The translations under genes were made by a program, and so were the position numbers. A stretch of 64,000 nucleotides of DNA from Cololabis saira (lineage: Eukaryota; Chordata; Actinopteri; Beloniformes; Belonidae): assembly GCF_033807715.1 (NCBI RefSeq), contig NC_084599.1, forward strand, positions 12,109,625 to 12,173,624, in the 5' to 3' direction. The notes beneath the pieces were generated by a model, which was given only the letters and a program-made list of their open reading frames with translations, had not been told where the DNA came from and made no database searches. Below are positions 54,101-61,755 of this stretch, piece by piece. Positions within the stretch are counted from its first letter, which is position 1, and the number at the start of each line of letters is the position of its first letter.

Positions 54101-57100
54101 CACACCAGGCCGTTTTTATTTTTAGCATGAAATCAGCTTGACGTGACAGAGTTGCTCCCCATGCAGGGCAGGATCTCCTCCATCTGGTGCTCCTCTCATG
54201 CCGTCCTCTCAGGCTGTACATTCTCACGCATTGAGCTTGGTTTTAGTTGACAGTGTCTTCATATGATCTTAACACAACTGATTGTGCAGCTGGAGGCTTT
54301 TCAGTAAGTTTGATCTCGACATGAAGGGCCGTGCTGCACTGCCAGCTCTGAGAGCTGCGGGGAGGAAGGACAGATGAGCTCCATGTTCGTTTTAATCAAT
54401 CTTAATCATAATCCTTCTGCAGTGAAATACAATATCGCATGGTTGTTTCAGGGAGGTTAAGAGTGTAAGCCAACGATGGAGATATATCTAATATCTTGTC
54501 CAGAGTGTCATTCTGAATCTATTTTTAGCTCAAAACCAACACTCTTTGATTTTATTGGATAAAGTGGTTGTTTGATGGCCACAAAAGAATAGATGTGGCA
54601 GGAAATATCTGTCCTCCTTATGACAGTCAACCACTAATAATCTGCCCCATTTCTAAATGAATCTTTCCAACACTTGGAGTTAATCTCGTTGTTTGTATAG
54701 ATAGAATCTGATTCTGCTGTTTCTGTATCTCCCCCTCCAACCCCCACCCACAACTCCCTGCCGGAGGGCTGAGGGATGGAGGGTGGAGGTGCATCAAGTA
54801 TAAAGAAGCACCGATCTGGGGGACAAAAGTTGTAGGGTTACTTTATATCAAATTGAAATTAGAAAAGAGAAACAATAAATATGTTTTATGTTCTACATTA
54901 ACAGGAGCATGTTTGGGAAGCATCCCATTACCTGGTACGTCTGGTGTTCAGTGGCTTAAAGGAGATGTTTACGGGGACCAGAGAGATTCAGGTGAGTTAA
55001 TTTCACACTAGTAAAAACAGATGGCATTCATTGATGAAAATATTGCATTCAATAAATTATCACCAGATTCAAAACAAATATTGATGGAGCTGCTTGGTTT
55101 TCGCTGTTGCTCTCAATCACATCATAAAATCTGAGCGTATTTAAATCCTAGGATTCACCATTGTGCGTCTCCAGTGAGTGCTCAGACTTGTCATGCTACT
55201 CCAGCACTTCTGCTCATTTCCATCCACTTATTTGGCACTGAGCCCCAGGGGCGCCGGTCTGAACAGACCTCCCTCTCCCAGCTACTTCCTGTGACTCTAA
55301 AGAGGGGCAGTGATGATGGTGACAGGGTCCTCTCTAGTGAGGTCTCCCAGGGGATACCGATCTTAGATGAGGGGCCAGACAAAACGCGTTTACAAACCTT
55401 GATAATGGATTCAACAAGGAACCGGGATGCCTCGCTCAGTTGACTGAGAGTAAGGACCGGGGAGAGACTTGCAGGTGAACCCTTACATGTACGAGCTCCT
55501 CCCGTGGACCCACTACCCTCAGGACGTGGTGTGAAGGTGTTGTGGTGTGGGCTGGATGAGGCCAAGGCCTTGTTAGTTTGATCCTTGGCTATTGAAAATG
55601 GTTATTGGTTATCTACTATTTAGTTTAAACACACCTTAATGGCTCTCCTTTTGTCTATTTTCCTCTTCCTTTTTGCGTAATAATAGTACAGACTCACTCT
55701 GACACTGACAGGTGGTGAAACAGAAATTTAGCATTCACTCTGTCTGCACTAGTGGAACTTCTAACCTTGGCAATAACATATTAATGTTATAAATGTTCTT
55801 GATCTTCATTGTGGTGTAAATCTGATGACAGCCCCATTTTGCATTGAACTTTCACATTTTTTTTAAGATTTCCATGTAATTACTGTAGCAACCCCGACTG
55901 ATGACGGTAAAGTTTTAACTGCAATAGAAAAGTTTTCCGCAAGACCAAACGAGTGTCGGGGATGCTACAATTACTGTTATACAAAATGACAGAGTTCTTT
56001 CCTGGAGACTATCTCACAGACTACTGGGACATAATAGATCTGTAAAGTACACTGACCCACTGCTGAAAATGGAAAGAGAGTTTATTGTTTTATTTTTTAA
56101 TGACCAGTGTGTTTTACCTTTAGCCAGGGAATGGCCCTCATTCATCACATGGCTATTTATATGTTTAGGATGTGCACCTTGTTGCCGATTGTAAATGATA
56201 CCCAGGGGTGGATGCTAGCGACCTGATCGGACCACCACCCACTCCTGGGGTGAGTTTGTGTTTCCTCTGGGGCGTGAGCTGAGATGACCCAGTCTGAGAA
56301 TAAAAATCCCCTTCCTTTCAGTTCAGTCTTTATTTCGAACATGATGGTGTAAGGTAACAGACATACTTGAGCATATGAACAATGAATGCAAGAGAGACTC
56401 TTTTTTTTTTGGTAGCAGCAGCAGCAGGCATGACACGTAAAGTGAAGTGAAGTACAAAATGTATGAACTATGACCCTTTGAACTCAATACTATTCTTTCA
56501 TACCTTTGTGCCGACCTGATGTTTGGGTTATGAGGTGTGTATGTTGCACCTGCTGCTTTTATATAGGTCGTGCCTTCTGGCATTTCATCGGCGAGTGGTG
56601 AAGTATGAGTGAAGGGGAATAGCAGATCAATCCTCAGTGTTGTCATACCCGACCTCTTCTTCAGAAATATCTGTTCACTCTTCACTCTTTGTGTATGTCG
56701 GCTTCAGTCAGCGTGTTCATCTGTTGATCGATCTACTTGGCCGATTAATCTCTTAGTTCTGTTTCTTTGACATCATGGTATCTTCATTTATTGCGTTCTG
56801 GACCGTAGGGAAGGGAGTGGAGATGAATGAAGCAGTTTTGGGCTGAGCTGCTTCTCCTGGTTTCTAGCATTTATTTTTCCTCTGAGGAAGCACCAGTGGG
56901 ACATTAATAGGGTCCCCATTCTTGTAAACCAGGCCTGGTGATATTGTGAATATCAGTGTTGCCGTGGGCAACATCTTTCCCCCTGTTCTACAGGGAGTCT
57001 GCAAAAGTTTTTGTGAGCTCATTTAAGCAGAACGGCAGGTAGAACTGAACCATGTGGATCATCATTTGATGCCAAAATTGGTGAAAGTTCATATGTCCTG

Positions 57101-57428
57101 TGGTTCCAAATGCATCACAGCGTGTCTCTATTTCTGCCTGGTTTCTCAAATCTTGAGCTTCTCCTGACTTGGCCACATATAAAAAGGCTTTGTTTAATCG
57201 AGAACAAAAACATGTGCAGATGGCAGGTGTTTGCACTTTGTAAGTGATGCAGTTCTGTGAGATTTTTTTTTTCTTGTCAATCTTTTTACCTCTGCTGTAA
57301 TCCGTTTGTTGCAGGATTGGCTGACAGAGAGCGCCAGGCTCATCTCCAAGTCCGGACACTCTGTGGAGTGGGTAACACCCCTAGGTTTACCTATCGTGCA
57401 GCCCTACCACCGCGCACGCAGCCAACTG
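29212..57428 (+). CDS. polrmt: Mitochondrial DNA-directed RNA polymerase, exons 1-15 (3' end outside window)
   Basis: POLRMT is the single-subunit T7-like RNA polymerase that transcribes mitochondrial DNA with TFAM and TFB2M and makes replication primers. Fifteen exons join in frame to give about 1157 residues; the human protein has 1230. Residues 1-45 are rich in Arg, Ser and Leu with no acidic cluster at the start, fitting a mitochondrial targeting peptide. Residues about 310-400 form the PPR region. DFRGRTYP is at 869-876 and motif A (DGSCNG) starts with the catalytic Asp at 990. Motif B ([14 protein letters not shown]) runs 1055-1068, with Lys1059 and Tyr1067 in the T7 catalytic positions. 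Motif C, with the second catalytic Asp, and the C-terminal end are not present before 64000. All 14 internal junctions use GT donors and AG acceptors in matching phase. No stop or frameshift was seen, so the gene looks functional. Human POLRMT lies divergently next to FGF22, as here. Confidence 0.95.
29965..30425 (+). repeat. (ATCC)-headed teleost interspersed repeat, interrupted
   Basis: It starts with ATCCATCCATCTATCC. It then carries GACAATTTTGAATCACGAGG, AGCCGGAGTACGTGGAGAAA and CTTCTTGCTGTGAGGCGACG (after removal of the insert), all typical wording of a repeat common in fish. It is split by the element at 30176-30390; joining the flanks restores a continuous repeat. Confidence 0.65.
30176..30390. 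mobile_element. hAT-type MITE, 215 bases, nested in an older repeat
   Basis: The termini are CAGGGGTCACCAATCCTGG and CCAGGATTGGTGACCCCTT, forming a long inverted repeat that also includes TCCTCGAGGGCC at the left and GCCCTCGAGGACC at the right. The 8-base duplication CTGTGAGG flanks it (30168-30175 and 30391-30398). It is non-coding. The CAGGG start and 8-base duplication fit hAT. Confidence 0.85.
30753..30776. repeat. 24-base perfect palindrome
   Basis: The sequence reads TTTTTGCATTAT and then its exact reverse complement, with no spacer. Confidence 0.9.
31316..31411 (+). CDS. polrmt: polrmt exon 2 (residues 46-77)
   Basis: Acceptor ttttcag, donor gtatgt. Encodes [20 protein letters not shown] and on to QQSRLLD, part of the poorly conserved N-terminal linker. 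Both ends are phase 1 and join correctly to exons 1 and 3. Confidence 0.85.
31703..32478 (+). CDS. polrmt: polrmt exon 3 (residues 78-336)
   Basis: This 776-base exon starts [13 protein letters not shown], matching the human VLQARVRQLQ segment. A basic Lys/Gln/Ser-rich linker with [16 protein letters not shown] follows. The exon ends in the first PPR helices ([12 protein letters not shown], then [19 protein letters not shown]). Acceptor ctcag, donor gtaggt, ends in phase 0. Confidence 0.93.
32479..33596. other. polrmt intron 3
   Basis: Contains an (ATT)n microsatellite at 32609-32664. It is followed by a LINE/SINE-like tail remnant (about 32665-32740, TTATTCCTAAAGCAC through AGTGCTTTACAT) and a C-run then A-run near 33369-33392. 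Nothing else was recognised. Confidence 0.7.
32609..32664. repeat. (ATT)n microsatellite
   Basis: About 18 ATT units without interruption. Confidence 0.95.
33597..33730 (+). CDS. polrmt: polrmt exon 4 (residues 337-380)
   Basis: Encodes [20 protein letters not shown], then [12 protein letters not shown], the second half of the PPR hairpin (human: DAGLTPDLLSYAAALQCMGR). It ends in phase 2 within an Arg codon. The donor is gtgtga, a weak match, and a (CA)n run starts 9 bases downstream. Confidence 0.95.
33740..33830. repeat. (CA)n microsatellite next to the exon 4 donor
   Basis: About 35 perfect CA units (33740-33810) are followed by imperfect ones. The run starts 9 bases after the first base of intron 4. 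Confidence 0.97.
33915..33929 (+). promoter_or_regulatory. CTCF-like motif
   Basis: CCAGCAGGGGGCTGC matches the CTCF core pattern CCANNAGGGGGCNNC. A sequence match alone does not show binding. Confidence 0.35.
34235..34370 (+). repeat. (ATCC)-headed teleost interspersed repeat fragment
   Basis: Starts ATTCATCCATCCATCCATC, then GGGTCACGGGGGTCTGCTGG, AGCCTATCTCAGC and CAGGTCACCAGTCCATAGC. It is the same repeat type as at 29965-30425 but keeps a different part. Confidence 0.65.
35545..35640 (-). mobile_element. 3' end of a fish non-LTR element
   Basis: ATCAGAATCAGAATCATC is followed by TTTATTGGCCAGGTTCGAAC and AAGGAATTTGACTCCGGT. On the minus strand it ends CCAATAAAGATGATTCTGAT, the terminus of a widespread fish retroelement. 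The 5' extent (possibly to about 36010) is unclear. Confidence 0.6.
37082..37095 (+). promoter_or_regulatory. CTCF-like motif
   Basis: CCTCTAGGGGGCAG fits the CTCF core pattern in the same orientation as the motif at 33915. This is a motif match only. Confidence 0.3.
37930..38340 (+). mobile_element. 3' end of a teleost non-LTR retroelement
   Basis: The segment reads CTGCCCAGTCTGGCCTCCAG, CTGCTCAAGGTTTCTTCCCT, AAAGGGGAGTTTTTCCTTGC and AGCACCTAGAGACAACTTCT, ending ATAAATAAAATTGAATTAATTG. This is the typical 3' region and TTGAA-type tail of a common fish element. It is 5' truncated, and the left boundary is approximate. Confidence 0.65.
39276..39302. repeat. (GT)n run at the exon 5 acceptor
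   Basis: Thirteen GT units with one A interruption run directly into TCCAG at the 3' splice site, taking the place of a normal polypyrimidine tract. Confidence 0.95.
39307..39493 (+). CDS. polrmt: polrmt exon 5 (residues 381-443)
   Basis: Encodes [20 protein letters not shown], then [11 protein letters not shown] and ends LVQDYYSK (human: RATVLKAVHKVKP and LLRDVYAK). It starts in phase 2, ends in phase 0, donor gtacaa. Confidence 0.95.
41011..41090. repeat. Compound (AT)n(ATAG)n microsatellite
   Basis: About 10 AT units are followed by about 15 ATAG units, then TGTG units. Confidence 0.95.
41665..42761 (+). mobile_element. L2-like LINE, 5'-truncated and decayed
   Basis: The broken reverse transcriptase keeps [16 protein letters not shown] (motif A region), [20 protein letters not shown] (motif B region), then a C-terminal part with [25 protein letters not shown] and [15 protein letters not shown], typical of the L2/CR1 group. 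Frames change at least twice. At about 41962, where YADD is expected, the translation reads LVVG between C and VQVY, so both catalytic aspartates are lost. The 3' end has GTAAAGCACTTTGG and a TGACATTGACAT-type tail. It is inactive. Confidence 0.88.
42858..43007 (+). CDS. polrmt: polrmt exon 6 (residues 444-493)
   Basis: Encodes [20 protein letters not shown] and ends [10 protein letters not shown], in the N-terminal domain of the polymerase (human: SYPKLHLPLKTLQCLFEKQL). Both ends are phase 0, donor gtaaat. Confidence 0.93.
43008..44474. other. polrmt intron 6
   Basis: AT-rich with an A-run near 43633 and a T-run near 43904. Nothing further was recognised. Confidence 0.7.
44475..44642 (+). 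CDS. polrmt: polrmt exon 7 (residues 494-549)
   Basis: Encodes [20 protein letters not shown], then [20 protein letters not shown] (human: FSLYPFLCLLDEREVVRMLL). Phase 0 at both ends, donor gtaata. Confidence 0.95.
44778..45098 (-). mobile_element. hAT-type MITE, family A copy 2
   Basis: Runs from TAGGGCTGTGCGATTAATCG to AAATCGCCCAGCCCTA. It is flanked by the 8-base duplication GTATATAT (44770-44777, 45099-45106), although the AT-repeat setting makes that duplication weaker evidence. The interior matches copy 1 at 9782 in opposite orientation (for example the segment with ATTACAGACAGAGCTCGTC). Non-coding. Confidence 0.85.
45137..46385 (-). mobile_element. pogo/Tigger-like DNA transposon remnant
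   Basis: The inverted ends are ACCGTATTTTCACGACCATA and, on the other strand, ACCGTATTTTCGCGACCATA, followed by GGCGCAC on both. TA dinucleotides lie just outside, consistent with Tc1/mariner-pogo insertion. A minus-strand frame (45466-46077) contains [20 protein letters not shown] and [12 protein letters not shown], which fit the DDE domain region of pogo-like transposases. The rest of that frame is CpG-rich and not recognised. A block of about 120 bases with ATAGAGCGG and AAAACTTAGTTTGAT occurs at both about 45265-45395 and 46040-46190. The transposase is incomplete. Confidence 0.75.
45466..45610 (-). pseudogene. Pogo-like DDE transposase fragment
   Basis: About 45 residues resemble the conserved stretch of pogo/POGK-type transposases ([31 protein letters not shown]). 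In the family this stretch lies early in the DDE domain. The metal-binding residues are not visible, so this is a remnant. Confidence 0.65.
46777..46947 (+). CDS. polrmt: polrmt exon 8 (residues 550-606)
   Basis: Encodes [20 protein letters not shown], then [12 protein letters not shown] and [12 protein letters not shown] (human: TTLARELSARTFSRHVVQRQ). Phase 0 at both ends; acceptor tctccag, donor gtaaaa. Confidence 0.93.
48238..48808. mobile_element. Non-autonomous inverted-repeat DNA element
   Basis: The left end TAGGCCACATTTACAAAAAC and the right end, read on the other strand, ATAAGGCCCCGTTTACACG form imperfect inverted repeats. A 48-base piece of its right end recurs at 63721-63768, showing it is a repeated family. 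No clear target duplication was found, and it has no coding capacity. Confidence 0.6.
48345..48358 (+). promoter_or_regulatory. CTCF-like motif inside a transposon
   Basis: CCTGCAGGGGGCAG fits the CTCF core pattern. It lies inside the inverted-repeat element, so it may be present in other copies. Motif match only. Confidence 0.3.
49071..49310 (+). CDS. polrmt: polrmt exon 9 (residues 607-686)
   Basis: Encodes [17 protein letters not shown], then [20 protein letters not shown] and [16 protein letters not shown] (human: RLVPVLYHVYSFRNVQQ). Phase 0 at both ends; acceptor cctccag, donor gtagag. Confidence 0.95.
49311..50709. other. polrmt intron 9
   Basis: No repeat family or exon was recognised. 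A short A-run lies near 49789. Confidence 0.6.
50710..51495 (+). CDS. polrmt: polrmt exon 10 (residues 687-948)
   Basis: The largest exon (786 bases) carries the start of the polymerase core: [60 protein letters not shown], then [20 protein letters not shown] (DFRGRTYP at residues 869-876) and [20 protein letters not shown]. These are near-identical to human POLRMT and typical of T7-like polymerases. Phase 0 at both ends, donor gttagt. Confidence 0.97.
51724..51846 (+). CDS. polrmt: polrmt exon 11 (residues 949-989)
   Basis: Encodes [20 protein letters not shown] and ends QFPVHQ, the residues just before motif A (human: [15 protein letters not shown] and LPVHQ). Phase 0, donor gtaacg. Confidence 0.96.
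51847..52389. other. polrmt intron 11
   Basis: A 543-base AT-rich intron with nothing recognised. It ends tatgacag. Confidence 0.8.
52390..52512 (+). CDS. polrmt: polrmt exon 12, motif A (residues 990-1030)
   Basis: Encodes [20 protein letters not shown] and ends [14 protein letters not shown]. The first residue, Asp990, corresponds to the catalytic metal-binding Asp922 of human POLRMT, so the active-site aspartate is the first codon of the exon. Phase 0, donor gtgagc. Confidence 0.97.
52513..53875. other. polrmt intron 12
   Basis: Contains MITE family B copy 1 (52712-53326). The remainder has three CTATCCGAG copies near 53588-53662 but nothing else recognised. Confidence 0.8.
52712..53326 (+). 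mobile_element. hAT-type MITE, family B copy 1
   Basis: Ends TAGGGCTGGGCGATATATCG and ATATCGCCCAGCCCTA, with the exact 8-base duplication CTGTGTAC at 52704-52711 and 53327-53334. The 106-residue reading frame inside (from 52980) is also present, with a few changes, in the copy at 59552. It resembles no transposase, so I treat it as non-coding. Confidence 0.92.
53876..54055 (+). CDS. polrmt: polrmt exon 13, motif B (residues 1031-1090)
   Basis: Encodes [20 protein letters not shown], then [20 protein letters not shown] and [16 protein letters not shown]. Lys1059 and Tyr1067 align with T7 Lys631 and Tyr639 of the O helix, which handle nucleotide binding and sugar selection. Phase 0, donor gtacag. 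Confidence 0.97.
54056..54904. other. polrmt intron 13
   Basis: An 849-base intron of mixed composition. No repeat family was recognised. Confidence 0.7.
54905..54991 (+). CDS. polrmt: polrmt exon 14 (residues 1091-1119)
   Basis: Encodes [20 protein letters not shown] and ends MFTGTREIQ (human: [20 protein letters not shown]). Phase 0, donor gtgagt. Confidence 0.96.
54992..57314. other. polrmt intron 14
   Basis: The block at about 55170-55570 is GC-richer, with overlapping frames on both strands, and may be a repeat I cannot name. Near 56318-56342, TTCAGTCTTTATTTCGAAC looks like the reversed terminus of a retroelement ending in TTCGAAATAAAG. No host exon was seen. Confidence 0.5.
57315..57428 (+). 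CDS. polrmt: polrmt exon 15 (residues 1120-1157)
   Basis: Encodes [20 protein letters not shown] and [18 protein letters not shown] (human: [20 protein letters not shown]). Phase 0, donor gtgagt. This is the last polrmt exon found. The following motif C exon is expected to contain the HDCYWTHA-type active site and was not seen before 64000. Confidence 0.96.
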
Positions 57429-58314
57429 GTGAGTCAAACCTTAAGACTAAAGGGGTTTCTGTCCGGTCCTGTAAATGGCTTGGTTTGTTTTAACTGTAGT
57501 TAAAACAAAACTGCAGTAGTCTAAATGGTCTTTGCTTCATTGTAAGCATTGTAAAACTCAACAATTGGTTTTGGAAGTCGTGAAACAGCGAACTTGTTAT
57601 CTTGCAAAGACTAATGTGCTTGTGATCCAGCACCATACTCTTTAAGATTGCATCTATGTACAGTATATAGCCACTTTGCATTTGTTTGTTTTCTGAACTT
57701 TTCCTCTTGACCTTTATGATCTTATTCACTCTTTGTGTCAGCCTTCACACTTTCCTCAGGGCCTCTGCTACTGACCTTTTCATGAAACACTTTTGACGAG
57801 CAAGAGTTTGTGAAATCCTCAATGCAGCAATGTAGGTAGCTGTAATGCAGCTTGTGTGCTGTATCTCTGCAAATCAACATGGTTCCTCTGACTTTTTTTT
57901 TTCTTTTCTTTGTCATGTTCCTATGCTACAGCACACAGCTCATGATGGAAATCCTAAAATACAGAAACTGAACAAACACCACAAACACTTCTGCAGCTGC
58001 GAAGTTTATGGGCAAAACTTTAATTTATTTTGCAGAAGTTAGAATCACACGAGAAAAAGTGAGACTTGCTTGGCAAGCTGCAGCTGTCACAGCTTGACAG
58101 TAACCAACACAGAAGACACAAGTCTCACACACTAGCCCAGACAGAAGTCTGAGTGCGATGACGGGCAAAGACAAAAATTAGCAAGTACATAACTTTTTTG
58201 CCACATCAAAACGAGAACCCACACCAACGACATTCAGCAAGCCAGCTGCTAATCATGAGAGATGAAGGCATCAGCAAAATCATACCGAGTTCAGCTTCGG
58301 CCTTGCATCCCATT

Positions 58315-59026
58315 CAGAGGTGTCAAGTAACAAAGTAAATATACTTTGTTACCTTACTTAAGTAGAAATTTTGGTTATCTATACTTCACTGGAGTAATTA
58401 TTTTTCAGACGACTTTTTACTTTTACTCCTTACATTTTCACGCAACTATCGGTACTTTTTACTCCTTACATTTTAAAAACAGACTCGTTACTCTATTTCA
58501 TTTCGGCCTTTAATAAAAACTATCCAGTTAAATTGCTCCATCCGGATAGAGTGAATTTGGTTGTGGTTGTTTCAGATGTTCTTGTCCAGTTTTGTTCTTA
58601 CATCCGTTCCCTCAGATTCCTGCAACTAAACTTGGATGTACATTCCAATAAAGGTTAGGATAAATGATAACATGCCTCTGAAGTTTGACTTTTTGCACCA
58701 TTACAATACTTATAGGCAACTAGTCATCATATCTCCTGCTCTCTGAAACACATGTTAATGCTCAATAGTACACATATATGGTTCTTTAATATATTTGCAT
58801 TATACTAAGATGCATTCATTTTCAATGGCTTTTGTCCTTAATGGCTTTTTTCCCCCTTACATTACTTTTACTTTTATACGTGAAGTAGTTTTGAAACCAG
58901 TACTTTTATACTTTTACTTGAGTAAAAAAACTTGAGTTGATACTTCAACTTCTACAGGAGTATTTTTAAACTCTAGTATCTATACTTCTACCTGAGTAAT
59001 GAATGTGAATACTTTTGACACCTCTG
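58315..59026. mobile_element. hAT-type non-autonomous element, 712 bases
   Basis: Begins CAGAGGTGTCAAGTAACAAA and ends TTTTGACACCTCTG, with the exact 8-base duplication ATCCCATT (58307-58314 and 59027-59034). The interior has repeated TACTTTTACT-type motifs in both orientations and no long reading frame. The CAGAGGTGTCAA ends match a repeat type common in fish. Confidence 0.92.
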
Positions 59027-59551
59027 ATCCCATTTCATCTCATTTACTGTTCACCAGTACTTTGCTTGGACACTCTGCTCCCATTTCTTCTTGTAATTCT
59101 TACCAAAGAGAGAACAAATACTCCAAGATTCGCCTTTTGTTGCTTGGCCACGCTCCTTCCTGCTAAAGACGGACTGTTTTGTTTCCTCTGACCTGGCGTT
59201 CTTTGGTTTCTTCAGCACCTCTGCCATGATGAAGTGTAGGAAGCTGTGGAGCAGAGGTGTTGATGCCGGTGTGTGACTCACTGCCATCATGCAGTGCGTG
59301 TTAATGCCAGATGATCCGGGCTGGACCAAGTTACAGTGCAGTTCCAGGCCGACCTGGTATGCTGTGTCAGTGGCAGGGCTCCCATTCACTCTAATAAAAG
59401 TCAGGGGGGGGACAGATTTATAAAGGAGGTGAAAGGTGAAAGAGTCATATGCTGTGCTAAAAGGGTATTTTGGCATCAAGGATACCAAACATTGTTACAC
59501 TTGTTAGTTTGGGCCCAAATCAGTTTTTATTTTGTCCCAATTCACTATAAT

Positions 59552-60135
59552 TAGGGCTGGGCGATATGGACCAAAAGTCATATCTCGATATTTTCTAGCT
59601 AAATGGCGATACTCGATATATATCGATATTCTTTCTGTGCCATAATTGGGGTTTCCCCCAAAGCATTATAGCATAGCATCTCTGTTAGCTGCATTTTTTT
59701 CTGAGGCAAACCCTTAAAAAAACAGTCAGTTTTAATACAAAGCCTCGTGCCAAATGTCACACAGGTACCTTTATTAACGGAGGTCTGCACAATATCAAAA
59801 TGTATAAAACAAATGAAATAAAAATAAACTGCCTGCATATATAGAATAAAAATGCTTCTTGAATAAAATAAAACAAATATCCCTTTCCTGCATAACAATT
59901 AAATTAAAATACACTGTGCAATAACAGGCAGACTTTTCAACTGAGGTTGACAGTTGTGCAAATAACAAAACATTTGTGCAAATCTCAAATAAAACATTCA
60001 AGTCAATTTGTCACAAAATAAGCTATATCAAAATCATAAAAAAAAAAAAACGATACGAACGATATTGTCTCGTACCATATCGCGTTTGAAAATATATCGA
60101 TATATATTAAAATCTCGATATATCGCCCAGCCCTA
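59552..60135 (-). mobile_element. hAT-type MITE, family B copy 2
   Basis: Ends TAGGGCTGGGCGATATGGAC and TATATCGCCCAGCCCTA, with the exact 8-base duplication ACTATAAT (59544-59551 and 60136-60143). It is the inverted counterpart of the copy at 52712-53326, nearly identical through the interior. The short frame inside differs by only a few residues. Confidence 0.92.
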
Positions 60136-61733
60136 ACTATAATACATATCAACTTTGATTTTGTGTCAAAATTCACACATTACATTAACTATTGACGCCA
60201 CTATGAACCGTGCTGGGTCCTCTGATTGCTGCCATGTGGTTGACATTTTGTGAGGCTAAATTATTTAGCTATTTATTTTTACACTTGTGTCAGTGTAACT
60301 TCCCTTTCTTGCTCTTCTCTAATCACCAGTCTGCTTGTGTGAAAGACGGCCAAGCTGTCATGGAGCTTTTCATCACCGACCACTTTGTCCAGGATATGTC
60401 CTGGCCCAGTCCGTCCAAGTGTTGACCAGTTTGGTGCAGGGGGAGCCACTGATGGTGTAATGTGATTACTGTGAGTGGTCCACCCTTTAATGGAGCTCAT
60501 CAACATCACTGGTGTTCTCCATCACTATGGAGATCCTGATACTTGCACATCTTGCAGATAACATGGTGACAGTGTGCCAGCATGTCTGCAGATAACATAG
60601 CTTTATGTCCAAAACAGGACAGAAATTGCTTATGTTCCAGGAATTTCTCATGATATTATAACCACTTTAACCATAACTCGTTTTACATTAATGAAGGGAA
60701 CTGTGGAGACAGACATGTGTGCTATCAGATGGTTAGCACGTAGGCTGACCCGGTATGCTGCCCCGCTCTTTTAGCATGACATCAAGCATAAGTCTGGATT
60801 AGAGGGGAAAGCAACACCTCATAAACTGTTACCAGGGAGTGAGGTTGACAGATGGTGATTCCCAGAGGGGACACCTCGCTCCCTGTTGATACGCCGGGGT
60901 GCATTTCCCTCATCTGACCTGCTACTTTTAATGCCCAGTAGGGACATGGACCATGATTAGCTGGGCCTTTTTCAAGGTTTAAAAATAAACTAATAAATGA
61001 ATAGATAATTTGAATGAGGATTTGGCTTATGCCTTACAGATAACTTCTCTTGATCCTCTGCAATAATTCTTTAATCCTGTACCATCCCTGAGCAGCAAAA
61101 ATGAAACCAGCTTGTGGAAAGGTCACCTTTTCCAAGCATAGCTAGATTAAATTCAATCTCCCAGTCCCCTCTCTGTCTCTTAAATCCAAGGCCACTGTGT
61201 TTCTGAGGACTGCTGGTAATTATACACCACGTAGAACAGGAAAAAACAAGAGTAATGCACATTAATGAGGAAAAAAAAAGACACAATCAGTCAGGTAAGA
61301 GGCTCAAGTAGCATCACAGCACACTAGTGTGCACACGTGGGTGTGGCCTTTTAGGATTTTTACTTATTGGTTGTTTTCAGTGTGAACATGGACGTGTGAA
61401 AGTGGTGAAATGTGCTATCGACAATTTCCCAGAGCTGAGGGAGCGTGAGGAAATTAGAGGTAAATGGAGTAGCTGAACGCAGCATGAATGAACTTTAGGA
61501 ACGCTGCCTACAAGGAATGGTAGATTTTAATCCAATCAGAGGTCAATCTGGCTCAGATTTGCTCTTTATTAACTTATCTTGTTTTATATTCTCTCTGGAG
61601 ACAGGGCTACAGTGAGCTCTCACTGTCGGGGGATTGCAACACATGGGATCAGCTGGAGCGGGGTGGATTTGCGAGTTTATACGGTTATTAAAAAGCATGT
61701 TATCTGTTGTCTTCTATATATTAAGAAATCAGG

Positions 61734-61755
61734 TTACTTTGGGGATAATTGGAGG
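61734..61755 (+). repeat. Left arm of a 22-base inverted repeat pair
   Basis: TTACTTTGGGGATAATTGGAGG recurs exactly as its reverse complement at 63701-63722, outside both ends of the transposon complex between them. Confidence 0.9.

Noticed and set aside
55174..55565. Overlapping frames on both strands in intron 14
   Set aside because: No domain or splice context. It may be a repeat, but no terminal structure was found.
60330..60425. Coding-looking stretch preceded by an AG acceptor (SACVKDGQAVMELFITDHFV)
   Set aside because: No donor at a suitable place, it ends in a stop, and it does not match POLRMT after exon 15.
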